Below, one piece after another: positions 15,235-23,726 of a stretch of DNA of 33,096 nt (positions are counted from its first letter, which is position 1; each line of letters opens with the position of its first letter). The stretch spans positions 1 to 33,096 of the forward strand of contig JAXMBS010000061.1 of assembly GCA_046349775.1 (NCBI GenBank), in the 5' to 3' direction. The DNA comes from JAEUIG01 sp046349775 (GTDB lineage: Bacteria; Planctomycetota; Planctomycetia; Planctomycetales; Planctomycetaceae). Both the position numbers and the translations under genes were made by a program. The notes beneath the pieces were generated by a model, which saw only the letters and a program-made list of their open reading frames with translations, made no database searches and was not told the origin of the DNA.

Positions 15235-17529
15235 ATGAAGATCATTGCGCTGATGGCCGTCCTGCTGGCCGTTGCAACGCAATCGGCAGCAGGTGCAGAG
15301 CCGGCGGCCGCGCTGCCGGAATGGGCCTTCCAGCCGCTGAGCGACTCTCGACCGCCGCTGGGTCGCGCGAGCGATGCGGTTGCCACGCCTGTCGATACCT
15401 TCATCGTCGAGAAACTGCACGCGGCCGGTCTCGAACTCTCACCGCCGGCCGATCGTGCGACGTTCATTCGCCGCCTGTCGCTGGACCTGCTCGGATTGCC
15501 GCCGGCTCCGGCAGACGTGGACGCATTCGTCGCCGATCGATCACCGACGGCGGCCGAAGATCTCGTCGATCGGCTGCTCGCCTCCCCGCATTTCGGCGAG
15601 CGCTGGGGACGGCACTGGCTCGATTCGGTCGGCTATGCGGACACCGTCGGGTTCGATGTCGACGCCACGCTGATCATTACGAGCGAAGGGAAGTGGCGCT
15701 ATCGTGACTGGGTGATCAACGCCCTGAATGCCGACAAACCGTACGACCGCTTCGTCACCGAACAACTCGCCGGCGACGAGCTCGTCCCGTGGCGGACGGC
15801 CGAACACTACACGCCGGAGATCATCGATTCGCTCGTCGCCACGGGATATCTCCGCACGGCACGCGACTACACCCACGAGCCGGAGAGCACGATTCCGCTC
15901 AATTACTTCGAGTTGCTGCACGACACGCTCGAAATCGTCGGCTCGAGCCTGCTGGGAATCACGCTGAACTGTGCCCGCTGTCACGACCACAAGTTCGATC
16001 CGCTGACGCAGCAGGACTATTACGGAGTGATGGCGTGCCTCACCCCGGCCTACAACCCGACCGCGTGGCGCGTCGTGACCCCGTACAAGAATCGCGACGA
16101 TGACCGCACGCTGGCGGACGTCTCGCTGCCGGAAAAAGCGGCCATTGACGAGCACAACACCCGGCTCGACAAGGAGGTTGCCGCCGCCAGGGAGCGAATG
16201 TCGTCTGTGCGTGGGGCCGGCCGATCGCGGCTGTTCGACCAGCGTCTGACCGGCGTGCCGGAGCAGATTCGTGCGGATGTCCGAGCTGCACTCGATGCGT
16301 CGGAGAAATCGCGGACCGAGGTACAGCGTTACCTGGCCGACCGGTTCAAAGACCTGGCGAAGATCTCAGACGATGACGTCAAAGCGACGCTGACGGCCGA
16401 CGAGCAGCTGGCGATCCGCGATGCGGAGAGCGCGATCGCCGCTGCCGAAAAGCAGCGCCGTCGCTACGGAAAGATTCAGGCCCTGTACGATGTCGGTTCA
16501 CCGCCGGCGACACATCTGCTCACCAGCGGCGATTACCTGCTGCCCGCGGAGGAAGTCGCGCCGGCGTTCCTGCAGATTCTCTCTCCGGGGAATTCCACGT
16601 CCATCGCAGTGACGGACGCGCCGGCCGGCAGCAGCGGGCGGCGTCTCGCGTTCGCCCGCCGGCTTACGCAGCCCGACACGCCGGCGTCGGGGCTGCTGGC
16701 GCGCGTGTATGTGAATCGTGTCTGGCAGCATCTGTTCGGCGAAGGGCTGGTCGCGACTTCCGAGAACTTCGGCGCACAGGGATCAACACCGACGCACCCG
16801 GAACTGCTCGACTGGCTGTCGCGGCGATTCATCGCCGACGGCTGGCGGACGAAGTCGCTGATCCGGCTGGTGGTGATGTCGCAGGTCTATCAGCAGCCGT
16901 CGAGCAGTGCGGGTGCCACTGCCGGCTCGTCCAGCGGTGCCGGAGCACTCGCCGTCGATCCGCAGAACCACCTGTTATGGCGCATGCGGCTGCGGCGGCT
17001 GGAGTCCGAGATTGTTCGAGACAGCGTGCGGTTCGCGTCCGGCACGCTGTCCGACACGATGGGAGGACCCCCGGTTCTCATCAAGGCGGGTGTCGACGGC
17101 GCGGTGGTAGTCGATCCTGAGAAACTCGCCAGTCCTGACGACGCTTCCCGGCGCAGCGTCTACTTGCTGACACGCCGCGCCTACAACGAATCGCTGCTGA
17201 CGGTCTTCGACCAGCCGCTGATCTCGACGACATGCCAGCGGCGTGACGCGTCGGCGGTGCCGTTGCAGTCGCTGACGATGCTCAACAGCGACCTGCTGCT
17301 GGAACAGTCGGCAAAGTTTGCCGAGCGCGTGGCGGCGCTGGCGGGGACCGACGCCGACGCGCAGATCACAACCGCCTATCGGCTGCTGCTGTGCCGTGCC
17401 CCCGACCCTGAAGAAATCGCGCTGTGTCGGCAGCATCTCCGCAGCCAGGCGGCACGGTTCACTGAGGCGGGGCAGGCAGATGCCGCCGCGCGCTGTCGGC
17501 CCTGCAGCAACTGTGTCACACGCTGCTGA
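15235..17529 (+). CDS. DUF1549/DUF1553 protein without PSCyt1 domain, 3' frameshift
   Basis: The start ATG 15235 follows GGGGGA by seven bases. A signal peptide covers residues 1-21 (MKIIALMAVLLAVATQSAAG). DUF1549 runs from PVDTFIVEKLHAAGLELSPP through RRLSLDLLGLPP to NCARCHDHKFDP, which holds a haem-type CxxCH motif. DUF1553 includes VYVNRVWQHLFGEGL and the later MLNSDLLLEQSAKFAERV. There is no N-terminal PSCyt1 domain. The open frame stops at 17529, but the usual family ending (ALSALQQLCHTLLNTSELLY) continues in another frame to about 17557, so one or two bases are probably lost near 17490. It is followed by dapF on the other strand rather than by a DUF1501 partner. Confidence 0.85.
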   Translation: MKIIALMAVLLAVATQSAAGAEPAAALPEWAFQPLSDSRPPLGRASDAVATPVDTFIVEKLHAAGLELSPPADRATFIRRLSLDLLGLPPAPADVDAFVADRSPTAAEDLVDRLLASPHFGERWGRHWLDSVGYADTVGFDVDATLIITSEGKWRYRDWVINALNADKPYDRFVTEQLAGDELVPWRTAEHYTPEIIDSLVATGYLRTARDYTHEPESTIPLNYFELLHDTLEIVGSSLLGITLNCARCHDHKFDPLTQQDYYGVMACLTPAYNPTAWRVVTPYKNRDDDRTLADVSLPEKAAIDEHNTRLDKEVAAARERMSSVRGAGRSRLFDQRLTGVPEQIRADVRAALDASEKSRTEVQRYLADRFKDLAKISDDDVKATLTADEQLAIRDAESAIAAAEKQRRRYGKIQALYDVGSPPATHLLTSGDYLLPAEEVAPAFLQILSPGNSTSIAVTDAPAGSSGRRLAFARRLTQPDTPASGLLARVYVNRVWQHLFGEGLVATSENFGAQGSTPTHPELLDWLSRRFIADGWRTKSLIRLVVMSQVYQQPSSSAGATAGSSSGAGALAVDPQNHLLWRMRLRRLESEIVRDSVRFASGTLSDTMGGPPVLIKAGVDGAVVVDPEKLASPDDASRRSVYLLTRRAYNESLLTVFDQPLISTTCQRRDASAVPLQSLTMLNSDLLLEQSAKFAERVAALAGTDADAQITTAYRLLLCRAPDPEEIALCRQHLRSQAARFTEAGQADAAARCRPCSNCVTRC

Positions 17530-17594
17530 ATACCAGCGAGCTGTTGTACGCGGCTGATCGCTCCAATCGAAGGGTCTGCGGACGTCGATCGGAC

Positions 17595-18431
17595 TTACGC
17601 CTCCGGCCAGTCGCCGCTGAATACCTCCACGGCTGGGCCGGTCATATAGACTTCGCCGCAGGTGGACCACTCGAGTTCCAGGTCACCGCCCGGAAGATGC
17701 GCGACGATCGTCCGCTCGGTGAGGCCATTGAGAGCCCCGGCCACGCAGACGGCGCTCGCGCCGGTCCCGCAGGCCTGCGTTTCGCCGCTGCCGCGCTCCC
17801 CGACGCGCATCTCGACTTCGCGCGGCGAAATCACGTGGACGAATTCGGCGTTCACGCGACGCGGAAACGCCGGATGCCGCTCGACCTGCGGACCGATGCC
17901 CAGGACCAGCGTGTCGGTCACTTCATCCACAAACGACACACAGTGAGGGTTCCCCATCGAGACGCAGGTGACGTGCAGCGTCTGTCCGGCCACTTCGAGC
18001 GGGGCTCGGATGGGCGGGTTGCCAGGCAGCAGCGTGGGAATTTCTGGGGCGTCAAGGATCGGCCGGCCCATGTTGACGCGAGCGCGAGTGACTTTGCCCC
18101 CTTCAGAAAACACCTGTAGCGTGAGGACGCCGCGGCCTGTTTCGATGTTCAGCTCGGACTTGCGGACCAGGCCATGATCGCAGAGGTACTTGGCCACGCA
18201 GCGGATGGCGTTGCCGCACATTTCCGATTCACTGCCGTCGGCATTGAACATCCGCATTCGGGCGTCGCCCCGTTCCGACGGGCCGATCAGGACGAGCCCG
18301 TCCCCGCCGATACCAGTGTGCCGGTCGCTCATGGCGATTGAGAGTTGCGCCGGATCGCGCGGGGCCGGCTGCGCGAAGCAGTCGAGGTAGATGTAGTCGT
18401 TCCCCGCCCCGTGCATTTTCGTGAACCGCAT
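17595..18431 (-). CDS. dapF: Diaminopimelate epimerase
   Basis: The 278-residue cytoplasmic enzyme converts LL- to meso-diaminopimelate for lysine and, where present, peptidoglycan synthesis. It has the two-lobed DapF layout: MRFTKMHGAGNDYIYLD at the start, then GIGGDGLVLI, with the catalytic cysteine pair C72 (EMCGNAIRC) and C221 (QACGTGASA). Substrate-contacting GNPHCV (residues 160-165) is present. The start at 18431 is chosen because AGGTG lies five bases upstream and the family begins with MxFxKMHGxGND. Frame and length are normal. The gene converges on the DUF1549/DUF1553 gene. Its presence is of interest because planctomycetes were long believed to lack peptidoglycan, a view now revised. 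Confidence 0.96.
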   Translation of the reverse strand: MRFTKMHGAGNDYIYLDCFAQPAPRDPAQLSIAMSDRHTGIGGDGLVLIGPSERGDARMRMFNADGSESEMCGNAIRCVAKYLCDHGLVRKSELNIETGRGVLTLQVFSEGGKVTRARVNMGRPILDAPEIPTLLPGNPPIRAPLEVAGQTLHVTCVSMGNPHCVSFVDEVTDTLVLGIGPQVERHPAFPRRVNAEFVHVISPREVEMRVGERGSGETQACGTGASAVCVAGALNGLTERTIVAHLPGGDLELEWSTCGEVYMTGPAVEVFSGDWPEA

Positions 18432-18748
18432 ATTGCACCTGTGTCTTGCGTCGTCCTGTTCAGCGGACACGGATTGTAACAGAGCGGTTCGATGGGTTGA
18501 GGTCTGCAAAAGCGTCAGTTCGTCGCTGCGGGTGCCAGGCAGCGCCCGGAGGATCGCGGCATCCATTGTGCATGGTGCAGAGGCGGCCGCATTTGACTGT
18601 GTTTAGTGTCGGAACCCGCACGTCGACTCCGACAGAATTGGCTGATTTGGCCCATTGACCGGAGTCGGACACTGAAGTACTGTCACCCGTCACTTCAATT
18701 CGAAGTCATTGTTCCTGTTTCTCCAACGCGTCGACTGAGGGGTGGCGG
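18432..18748. other. 317-bp divergent intergenic region with nested stem
   Basis: The gap lies between dapF (minus) and the PEP-CTERM gene (plus). It contains a nested inverted repeat: AGTGTC 18605-18610 with GACACT 18668-18673, and CGACTCCG 18624-18631 with CGGAGTCG 18660-18667. The right-hand arms are contiguous and the left-hand arms are separated by 13 bases. This might be an operator or leader structure for the PEP-CTERM gene. No clear promoter was identified. Confidence 0.4.
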
Positions 18749-19441
18749 ATGTCGCGGGCTGCAACGTGGGGGGTATTGCTGGGGCTGGTGCTGGCTTTTG
18801 GCCAGAGTGGACAGCTCCAAGCCGGCATTGTTTCAACGGGTCCGTTTGCCGGCGAGTTGTCAGAAACCTGGGAGTCATTTCCGAACTACGGGGTTGGTGG
18901 CTACCATACGCTCGCCGATCCGACGCTCATCATGAGTGGCGGGGCCTCGATCAGTCATTCCGCGATGATCGTTTACCAACCGGGCAGCGCGGGATTTGGG
19001 CTGATTACAAGCGGACTTGCGCAGGTTTCCGACGGCGCTAAAGGCATGGGGATCGATACACAGGATGCGACGACAACGATCACCTTTACGGATCAAGTAA
19101 CGAGTTTCGGCGCGTTCTGGGGGGCTGGTACTCAGAATTTCGGAGCTTTCTCCGATCCCGCGGTCGTGACGGTGTCGTTCTTCGATGTCTTTGCCAATCT
19201 CATCGGCACGGAAACGTTCAACTACAGCCACAGCGCGAATCGCGACGGCGGCCTGGATTGGCACGGCTGGTCTTCCACGGTGGGGATCAAGTCGCTGCAG
19301 TATTCCGGCGACTATGTCGTGACCGACGGTTTGCAGGCCAACCGACCGGCGGCTGTTCCCGAGCCGGCATCGCTGACGCTGTTTGGCCTCGGTGCGCTCG
19401 GGCTAATCGGCGCTGCCCGCCGCCGTCGCGCTGGGAATTGA
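18749..19441 (+). CDS. PEP-CTERM sorting domain protein
   Basis: The 230-residue protein starts at ATG 18749 behind GAGGGG. Residues 1-25 form a signal peptide ending at LQAG. The body (26-200) is beta-rich with many Gly, Thr and Phe residues (TTTITFTDQVTSFGAFWGAG) and no recognised catalytic motif. The last 30 residues are a textbook PEP-CTERM tail: VPEPAS (203-208), a hydrophobic segment LTLFGLGALGLIG, then ARRRR. In this family an exosortase recognises the tail during export, and such genes usually co-occur with extracellular polysaccharide loci. No exosortase gene is in the window. The role of the mature domain is unknown. Confidence 0.92.
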   Translation: MSRAATWGVLLGLVLAFGQSGQLQAGIVSTGPFAGELSETWESFPNYGVGGYHTLADPTLIMSGGASISHSAMIVYQPGSAGFGLITSGLAQVSDGAKGMGIDTQDATTTITFTDQVTSFGAFWGAGTQNFGAFSDPAVVTVSFFDVFANLIGTETFNYSHSANRDGGLDWHGWSSTVGIKSLQYSGDYVVTDGLQANRPAAVPEPASLTLFGLGALGLIGAARRRRAGN

Positions 19442-19768
19442 TCGCTGCTGGCAACTCAACTGGCACAGCCGACAGACTGCGATCTCGGTCCGTTTTCGCT
19501 TGCCGTTGTCCATGGGATCGGAATCGCGCACAGACGACGCTGGGGTGGACCCTGGCGCCAGTGTCGTAGCCGTAGCGGCAGGACTGCAAATCTGCGACGC
19601 AGCCCGCTCACGATTCAGACCGACCCGGTGCGATGTTGCGAAAACGCAACGTGCGTCCCGCGAATCTGTAGCATTTTGCTCCGGTCGATGCCCGTACATG
19701 ACGTAGGGTTCGTCACGATCCTGCCTCGCAGCGCTCCGGCGCTCCCACCAGCGGTTTGAGTCATTGCC
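19442..19768. other. 327-bp intergenic region, no gene seen
   Basis: Between the PEP-CTERM gene and the small STAS-like gene there is no frame with coding signals on either strand. A string resembling the anticodon loop of tRNA-Cys occurs at about 19577-19594, but the other arms of a tRNA do not form. No promoter was identified. Confidence 0.4.
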
Positions 19769-20188
19769 ATGGCCTACGCGACACGTGCCATTCCCGGCAC
19801 GCCGTATCACTACGTCCGGATGTCAGGCGACTGGGGTCTGTCCGACGCCGTCGCGATGTTCCGTGAACTGGCGGCCAACAATCCGTCTCTGGCCGATCAT
19901 CGGCTTCTCTGCGATGTACGCGATGGACGGGTGAACCTGTCGCTGGCGGATACGATGGCGCTGGTGGACGTGTTTCGCAGTCACGCCGCGGCATTCACTG
20001 GGATGCGCTTTGTCGTTCTCGTACCGGACGTGTTCCAGTACGGGCTCGCGTGCTCCTGCGGGCTGATGGCCGGATCGGTGCAGTTCGACTTTTACGTGAC
20101 GCTGAGCCCGGAGATCGCCTGCACCTGGGCGGGGATCCCGATAGATGCACTCGAAGAGTGGCATGCATCCAGCCTTGCAGCCGCGTAG
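19769..20188 (+). CDS. Small STAS/SpoIIAA-like protein (tentative)
   Basis: The 139-residue protein has no signal peptide or membrane segment. The pattern of strands and helices (YHYVRMSGDWGLSDAVAMF, then HRLLCDVRDGRVNLS, then MRFVVLVPDVFQYGLA) resembles small SpoIIAA/STAS-like proteins, in which a central Asp-containing strand is followed by a helix and another strand. The match is by general pattern only, so the call is weak. The start ATG 19769 has no strong ribosome-binding site. It stands alone and converges on the minus-strand gene ending at 20261. Function is unknown; if STAS-like, a regulatory protein-protein interaction role would be expected. Confidence 0.5.
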   Translation: MAYATRAIPGTPYHYVRMSGDWGLSDAVAMFRELAANNPSLADHRLLCDVRDGRVNLSLADTMALVDVFRSHAAAFTGMRFVVLVPDVFQYGLACSCGLMAGSVQFDFYVTLSPEIACTWAGIPIDALEEWHASSLAAA

Positions 20189-20260
20189 TCGATCACAGAG
20201 TCGTCAGGGTGCCAGCATTGACGTCGGACGGACGCGCGTCGCGCGTCGTATTCCGGTCAC

Positions 20261-21535
20261 TCACGGTTGAGCACTGGCGGCGGCGGCCGGTTCCACTGGT
20301 GCGGCGGCGGTCTCCGTTGGATGCTGCGCCTGCCACTTCTGCCAGAACTCGGCCGGGTGGGTGTGGCGCCAGAGGGCCAGCGCATTGCCGACGTGGCTGA
20401 AGAACGTGTAACGCTCGAGGATCTCGGCCGGCGTCTGTTCGACCGTCGCCTGGACGACCCATTCTGCAGCGCGGGCGATCTGCTCATCCGGCGGATGCAG
20501 TTCGCGCGGCGCGATCGCCAGCCACTCGAGATGGTGCCCCGTCGCGATCACCTGCTGGTATTGTTCTTCCGTAATGGGTTTCGCAGCCGCCGCTGCGCCA
20601 TCCGCCCAGTTGGAGGGCCACTGGCCATCCGGCAATTGCGCGGCGATCAGGTCGTCGCGGATTTCGGTCAGGTAGCTCCAGGCCTTGCCGCGAGCCTCGT
20701 CGGATAGAATGTCGAACTCGTCGTCGAGCCGCACCAGCAACATCAGCGAATACACGCGATGCGTCCCGCTGCAGACTCCCTGCAGCCGCTGCGAGCGCAC
20801 GAGGCGATCCACGATCAGGTCGAAGGAGAAGTGCCGGCCGTTGGCGCCGATCCACTCTTTCGTCGGCGGCAGCCAGAGGCCGAACGCCATGGCGGTCCAT
20901 TCGACTTCGGTTTCGTCGAGGCGGAAGTCCCGCAGAGATTCACTGAGGACATTGGCGATCGTGGCGCCGCGGCGTCCCGGACCGTAGACCGGTGCATTCA
21001 GCGGAATGCCGGCTTCCGTAAGGCTCGCCAGCCAGTGATCATGGTGCACCGACGCCCCCGGTTCGGCCCCGTAGCGGATGGCGACGCCGGTGGAACGCAT
21101 CGTCAGCAGCGGCGCGACATTCTGCTTGCTCCAGGATTTGGTGTAGCGTCCGTGGTCGGTGAGGAAGTCGCGAAGCTCGGCGCCGTCTAGCACTTCGGGA
21201 TTGTGGAACTGGATGTCGACGCCCCAGATGCGGACCGCGTGCTCGACGAAGTTCGGTTTGAGTTCTTCGCGCGGGAACTTCGGCAGCACTTGCTTGAGGA
21301 CGGCGGCGACGTCGTCGTCGGAGACGAAATCGGGCCGGTCGTACAGCGGTTCGACGACGAGCGGCTGCGCGCGGGGCGGCGCCGGTGTTGCCGGGACGTC
21401 ACTGGCGGTGAGCACGCGCTGCACGTCGCGACGCTGTTCCGCGGGGGAGAGCGCGAACGCGAGTCCAATCGCCGTCAGGACCAGCGCCTGGACGACGATA
21501 ACGGGCAGCAACAGAGCACGCGGGCGGGTGTACAT
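20261..21535 (-). CDS. Uncharacterised membrane-anchored or secreted helical protein
   Basis: I do not recognise this 424-residue protein. Near the N-terminus is one hydrophobic segment (LLLPVIVVQALVLTAIGLAF), so the rest is probably outside the cytoplasmic membrane. The body has paired helices and includes LPDGQWPSNW, CSGTHRVYSLMLLVRL and EWTAMAFGLWLPP. These recall alpha/alpha-barrel repeat proteins such as terpene-cyclase-like folds, but no active-site motif is certain. The tail is rich in Ala and Pro. The start is ATG 21535; a TTG four codons earlier is also possible, and neither has a clear ribosome-binding site. It follows the GT-C-like membrane protein on the same strand, with a small hairpin between them, so the two may be transcribed together. 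Confidence 0.7.
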   Translation of the reverse strand: MYTRPRALLLPVIVVQALVLTAIGLAFALSPAEQRRDVQRVLTASDVPATPAPPRAQPLVVEPLYDRPDFVSDDDVAAVLKQVLPKFPREELKPNFVEHAVRIWGVDIQFHNPEVLDGAELRDFLTDHGRYTKSWSKQNVAPLLTMRSTGVAIRYGAEPGASVHHDHWLASLTEAGIPLNAPVYGPGRRGATIANVLSESLRDFRLDETEVEWTAMAFGLWLPPTKEWIGANGRHFSFDLIVDRLVRSQRLQGVCSGTHRVYSLMLLVRLDDEFDILSDEARGKAWSYLTEIRDDLIAAQLPDGQWPSNWADGAAAAAKPITEEQYQQVIATGHHLEWLAIAPRELHPPDEQIARAAEWVVQATVEQTPAEILERYTFFSHVGNALALWRHTHPAEFWQKWQAQHPTETAAAPVEPAAAASAQP

Positions 21536-21599
21536 CGACTTGGCCAATAGGAAAAACAGGAGGCAACAGAGGGAACGGAGAAGAGCAGAGGATCAACGA

Positions 21600-21622
21600 G
21601 CCACGGGGTTTATCCCCGTGGC
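21600..21622. repeat. GCCACGGGG hairpin between two minus-strand genes
   Basis: GCCACGGGG (21600-21608) pairs perfectly with CCCCGTGGC (21614-21622) around a five-base TTTAT loop. It lies 28 bases after the membrane protein stop codon and upstream of the next gene. No T run follows, so intrinsic termination is doubtful. I recall the same hairpin as a frequent planctomycete intergenic repeat; this was not searched. Confidence 0.75.
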
Positions 21623-21650
21623 ATACGACGACACGTCAGAAACTGGTTCT

Positions 21651-23336
21651 TCAGTTGTGTTCGGTCCTCAATGGCTCCTCTGTTTTCTCTGATACCTCCT
21701 GTTTTTCTTTCTGGACTTCCGGGTGGCCGATTGGGTTCTTGCGGACAAACAGGGCCGCGATGTCGTCTTCGTATTCGAACTTCCATTGCTCGTTCCGCTT
21801 GAGCGTGGCGATCAGAGGGCCGCGCACGCGCTGGTCGATGAGGATCGTATTGATGCCGTATCGATCGAGTCCGAGCTGCCAGTTCTCGGCAGCGTGCGAA
21901 ATCTGCATGTAATCCTGCCAGACGTCGGTCGGGATCAGGTGGGCATGCGAGTTTACAAACGCCGACCGGTCGGCCGGTCCCGCCCACTGGAGGTAGTCCC
22001 CCCATTCATACGTGTTGAAAATCGGACCAGGCAGCCGGTGGTCCTTGAGGTACGCAACCGCAGACACCGGCGTCTGCCGCGATACGCTGCGGCGGAATTG
22101 CTGCTCCGCTTTGGCCGGATCCTGCGGGAGTCCGTGCAGCAGCGCCAGTCCCAGCGGAGTATAGGCGAAGCAGATCCACAGCACTCCGATCGTGACGACG
22201 GTCCAGCGTCCGGTGCGTCGTGCCGGCTGCGGCGCCACAGTGTCGTGCAATTGCCAAATGGCCCCGACGTGCAGGCCGAGGTAGTAGCCGGCCGGAATGC
22301 TCCACCAGACGAGCATTCGGGAATGCCAGAGTGCCAGCCCGCCAAACACGAATAGCACCAGCGCTTCCGACAACCGCACGCGTCGAGGACTGAGCCGATA
22401 GGCAAGCGCCAACAGGGCCGCCACCGCGGCGGCGGCCAGCCCGTGCGGCATCCGGACGTTGAGCGGGTCCCATTCGACCAGGTCGCTCAGGTTGGGATTG
22501 CCCGCGAAGGTGAGAATCTCGGTGTAGATGCCGATGCCGTAGGGATTGATGAGGGCCGCCGCGGCACAGATTTCAAACAGCAGCAGCAGGCGGACGACCG
22601 GCCGGAACCGGAATGCTCCGGCGGATTCCTTGAGCCGGCGACCGGCGTCGATGGCCGTTCCCACGGCGAGGACCGCGATCAAAATCAGACCCATCGGGAA
22701 TGAGCCGTGCAGGTTGGCCCACAGCGCGAACATCACCGGAATGGCGAACCAGTACCAGCGCCGCCAGCGGGCAGATGTCAACCAGCAGAACAGCAGCGTG
22801 AAGCACAGCATCCCGACGATCTGCGGGCGCTGCACGGACAGCGGCTGGTAGTTGAGCCAGCCGAAGCTCACCAGGCCGAACACCGTCGGCGGGACGCGCC
22901 GCGTCCGCCGCAACAGTGTGATGCCGAGCACCGCCACGATGCCCGTCACGCACGCGGCGTACAGGCCCTGCAGGGCGGCGACTCCCCAGTGGGAAAATGC
23001 GATATAGGAGATCCACTGGCTGAGCCAGGCGGTATCGACGAAGGGCACGCCGCTGGCCAGCGGCAGCAAGGGCTCTGTCATCGGCACATGCCCGGTTTGG
23101 GCGATCCAGCGTCCGTAGGAAAGGTGCCCCCAGACGTCGGTGTGCCAGATCGGCGTATAACTGAGAAACAGGTACAGCAGACCGAGGACGGCGGCGCTGC
23201 CGGCAACAAGCGGCGAGAGTTTCAGTTGCGGCGGCACACGGTCCTGCAGGACAGAAATGTCCGGCTGTGGCTTTGCGGCCGGGACCGGCTCCACAATGGC
23301 CACTCTGTGATCCGGTTTGTCAGCAGGGACCGTCAT
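21651..23336 (-). CDS. Multi-pass membrane protein, GT-C glycosyltransferase-like
   Basis: The 561-residue protein has a short cytoplasmic N-terminus, about ten hydrophobic segments (for example LVAGSAAVLGLLYLFLSY, FAIPVMFALWANLHGSFPMG and VVTIGVLWICFAYTPLGLAL) and a soluble C-terminal domain from about residue 425. After the first segment comes HTDVWGHLSYGRWIAQTGHV, corresponding to the acidic first loop (D-x-W-x-H-L) of GT-C-type, mannosyltransferase-like bacterial membrane proteins. The C-terminal domain contains PIFNTYEWGDYLQW and INTILIDQRV, common in that group. It may transfer a sugar from a polyprenyl carrier, but the specificity is unknown. The start ATG 23336 has only a weak ribosome-binding site; a longer in-frame version from GTG 23498 would add a Cys-rich stretch and is considered unlikely. 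Confidence 0.75.
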   Translation of the reverse strand: MTVPADKPDHRVAIVEPVPAAKPQPDISVLQDRVPPQLKLSPLVAGSAAVLGLLYLFLSYTPIWHTDVWGHLSYGRWIAQTGHVPMTEPLLPLASGVPFVDTAWLSQWISYIAFSHWGVAALQGLYAACVTGIVAVLGITLLRRTRRVPPTVFGLVSFGWLNYQPLSVQRPQIVGMLCFTLLFCWLTSARWRRWYWFAIPVMFALWANLHGSFPMGLILIAVLAVGTAIDAGRRLKESAGAFRFRPVVRLLLLFEICAAAALINPYGIGIYTEILTFAGNPNLSDLVEWDPLNVRMPHGLAAAAVAALLALAYRLSPRRVRLSEALVLFVFGGLALWHSRMLVWWSIPAGYYLGLHVGAIWQLHDTVAPQPARRTGRWTVVTIGVLWICFAYTPLGLALLHGLPQDPAKAEQQFRRSVSRQTPVSAVAYLKDHRLPGPIFNTYEWGDYLQWAGPADRSAFVNSHAHLIPTDVWQDYMQISHAAENWQLGLDRYGINTILIDQRVRGPLIATLKRNEQWKFEYEDDIAALFVRKNPIGHPEVQKEKQEVSEKTEEPLRTEHN

Positions 23337-23726
23337 CGCAATCCGTCGTTGAGATCGTGCCTCATTACGTTCGCCATGTCTTTCGCGACAGGCGCAGAGC
23401 GTGTCACCAACGGTGAAGCGCGTGCCATCCGCCGCGATTGGCGCGTCACCCGCGGCGCAATTCAGACACCTCTGTTTCGTCGCGTTTCCGAAACACACCC
23501 GGCAAGGTTAATGTGAGACCTGTGGCGCGGCGCGCCAAGGCCTCGGGGGAAACCGGTCCGCCCGTCCGGGTCTGCCGGCTGTTCCGGTCGTGAGCAATAT
23601 TCCGCGTCGGAACGGATGCGAAACCGCCAGTGTGCCTGGTGAATCGCGGGGGGAATACAGCGAACGTGAAGGCTCAATCGCGTGTCGGAGTGTGACGGCC
23701 GCACAAGTTCAGGCAGGAAGCAAGCG
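23337..23726. other. 390-bp divergent intergenic region
   Basis: The gap lies between the GT-C-like gene (minus) and rtcB (plus). The minus-strand frame stays open as far as 23498 and would encode CLNCAAG and LCACRERH, a possible four-cysteine cluster. No start signal supports it. A palindromic GCGCGGCGCGCC-type stretch is present near 23524-23536. No promoter is identified with confidence. Confidence 0.4.

Noticed and set aside
19577..19594. tRNA-Cys-like anticodon loop (GGACTGCAAATC)
   Set aside because: The anticodon stem has mismatches, and no acceptor stem, D arm or T arm can be formed around it.
23337..23498. N-terminal extension of the GT-C-like protein with a four-cysteine cluster
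   Set aside because: It would need a GTG start without a ribosome-binding site. The extension is rich in Arg and reads like intergenic DNA.
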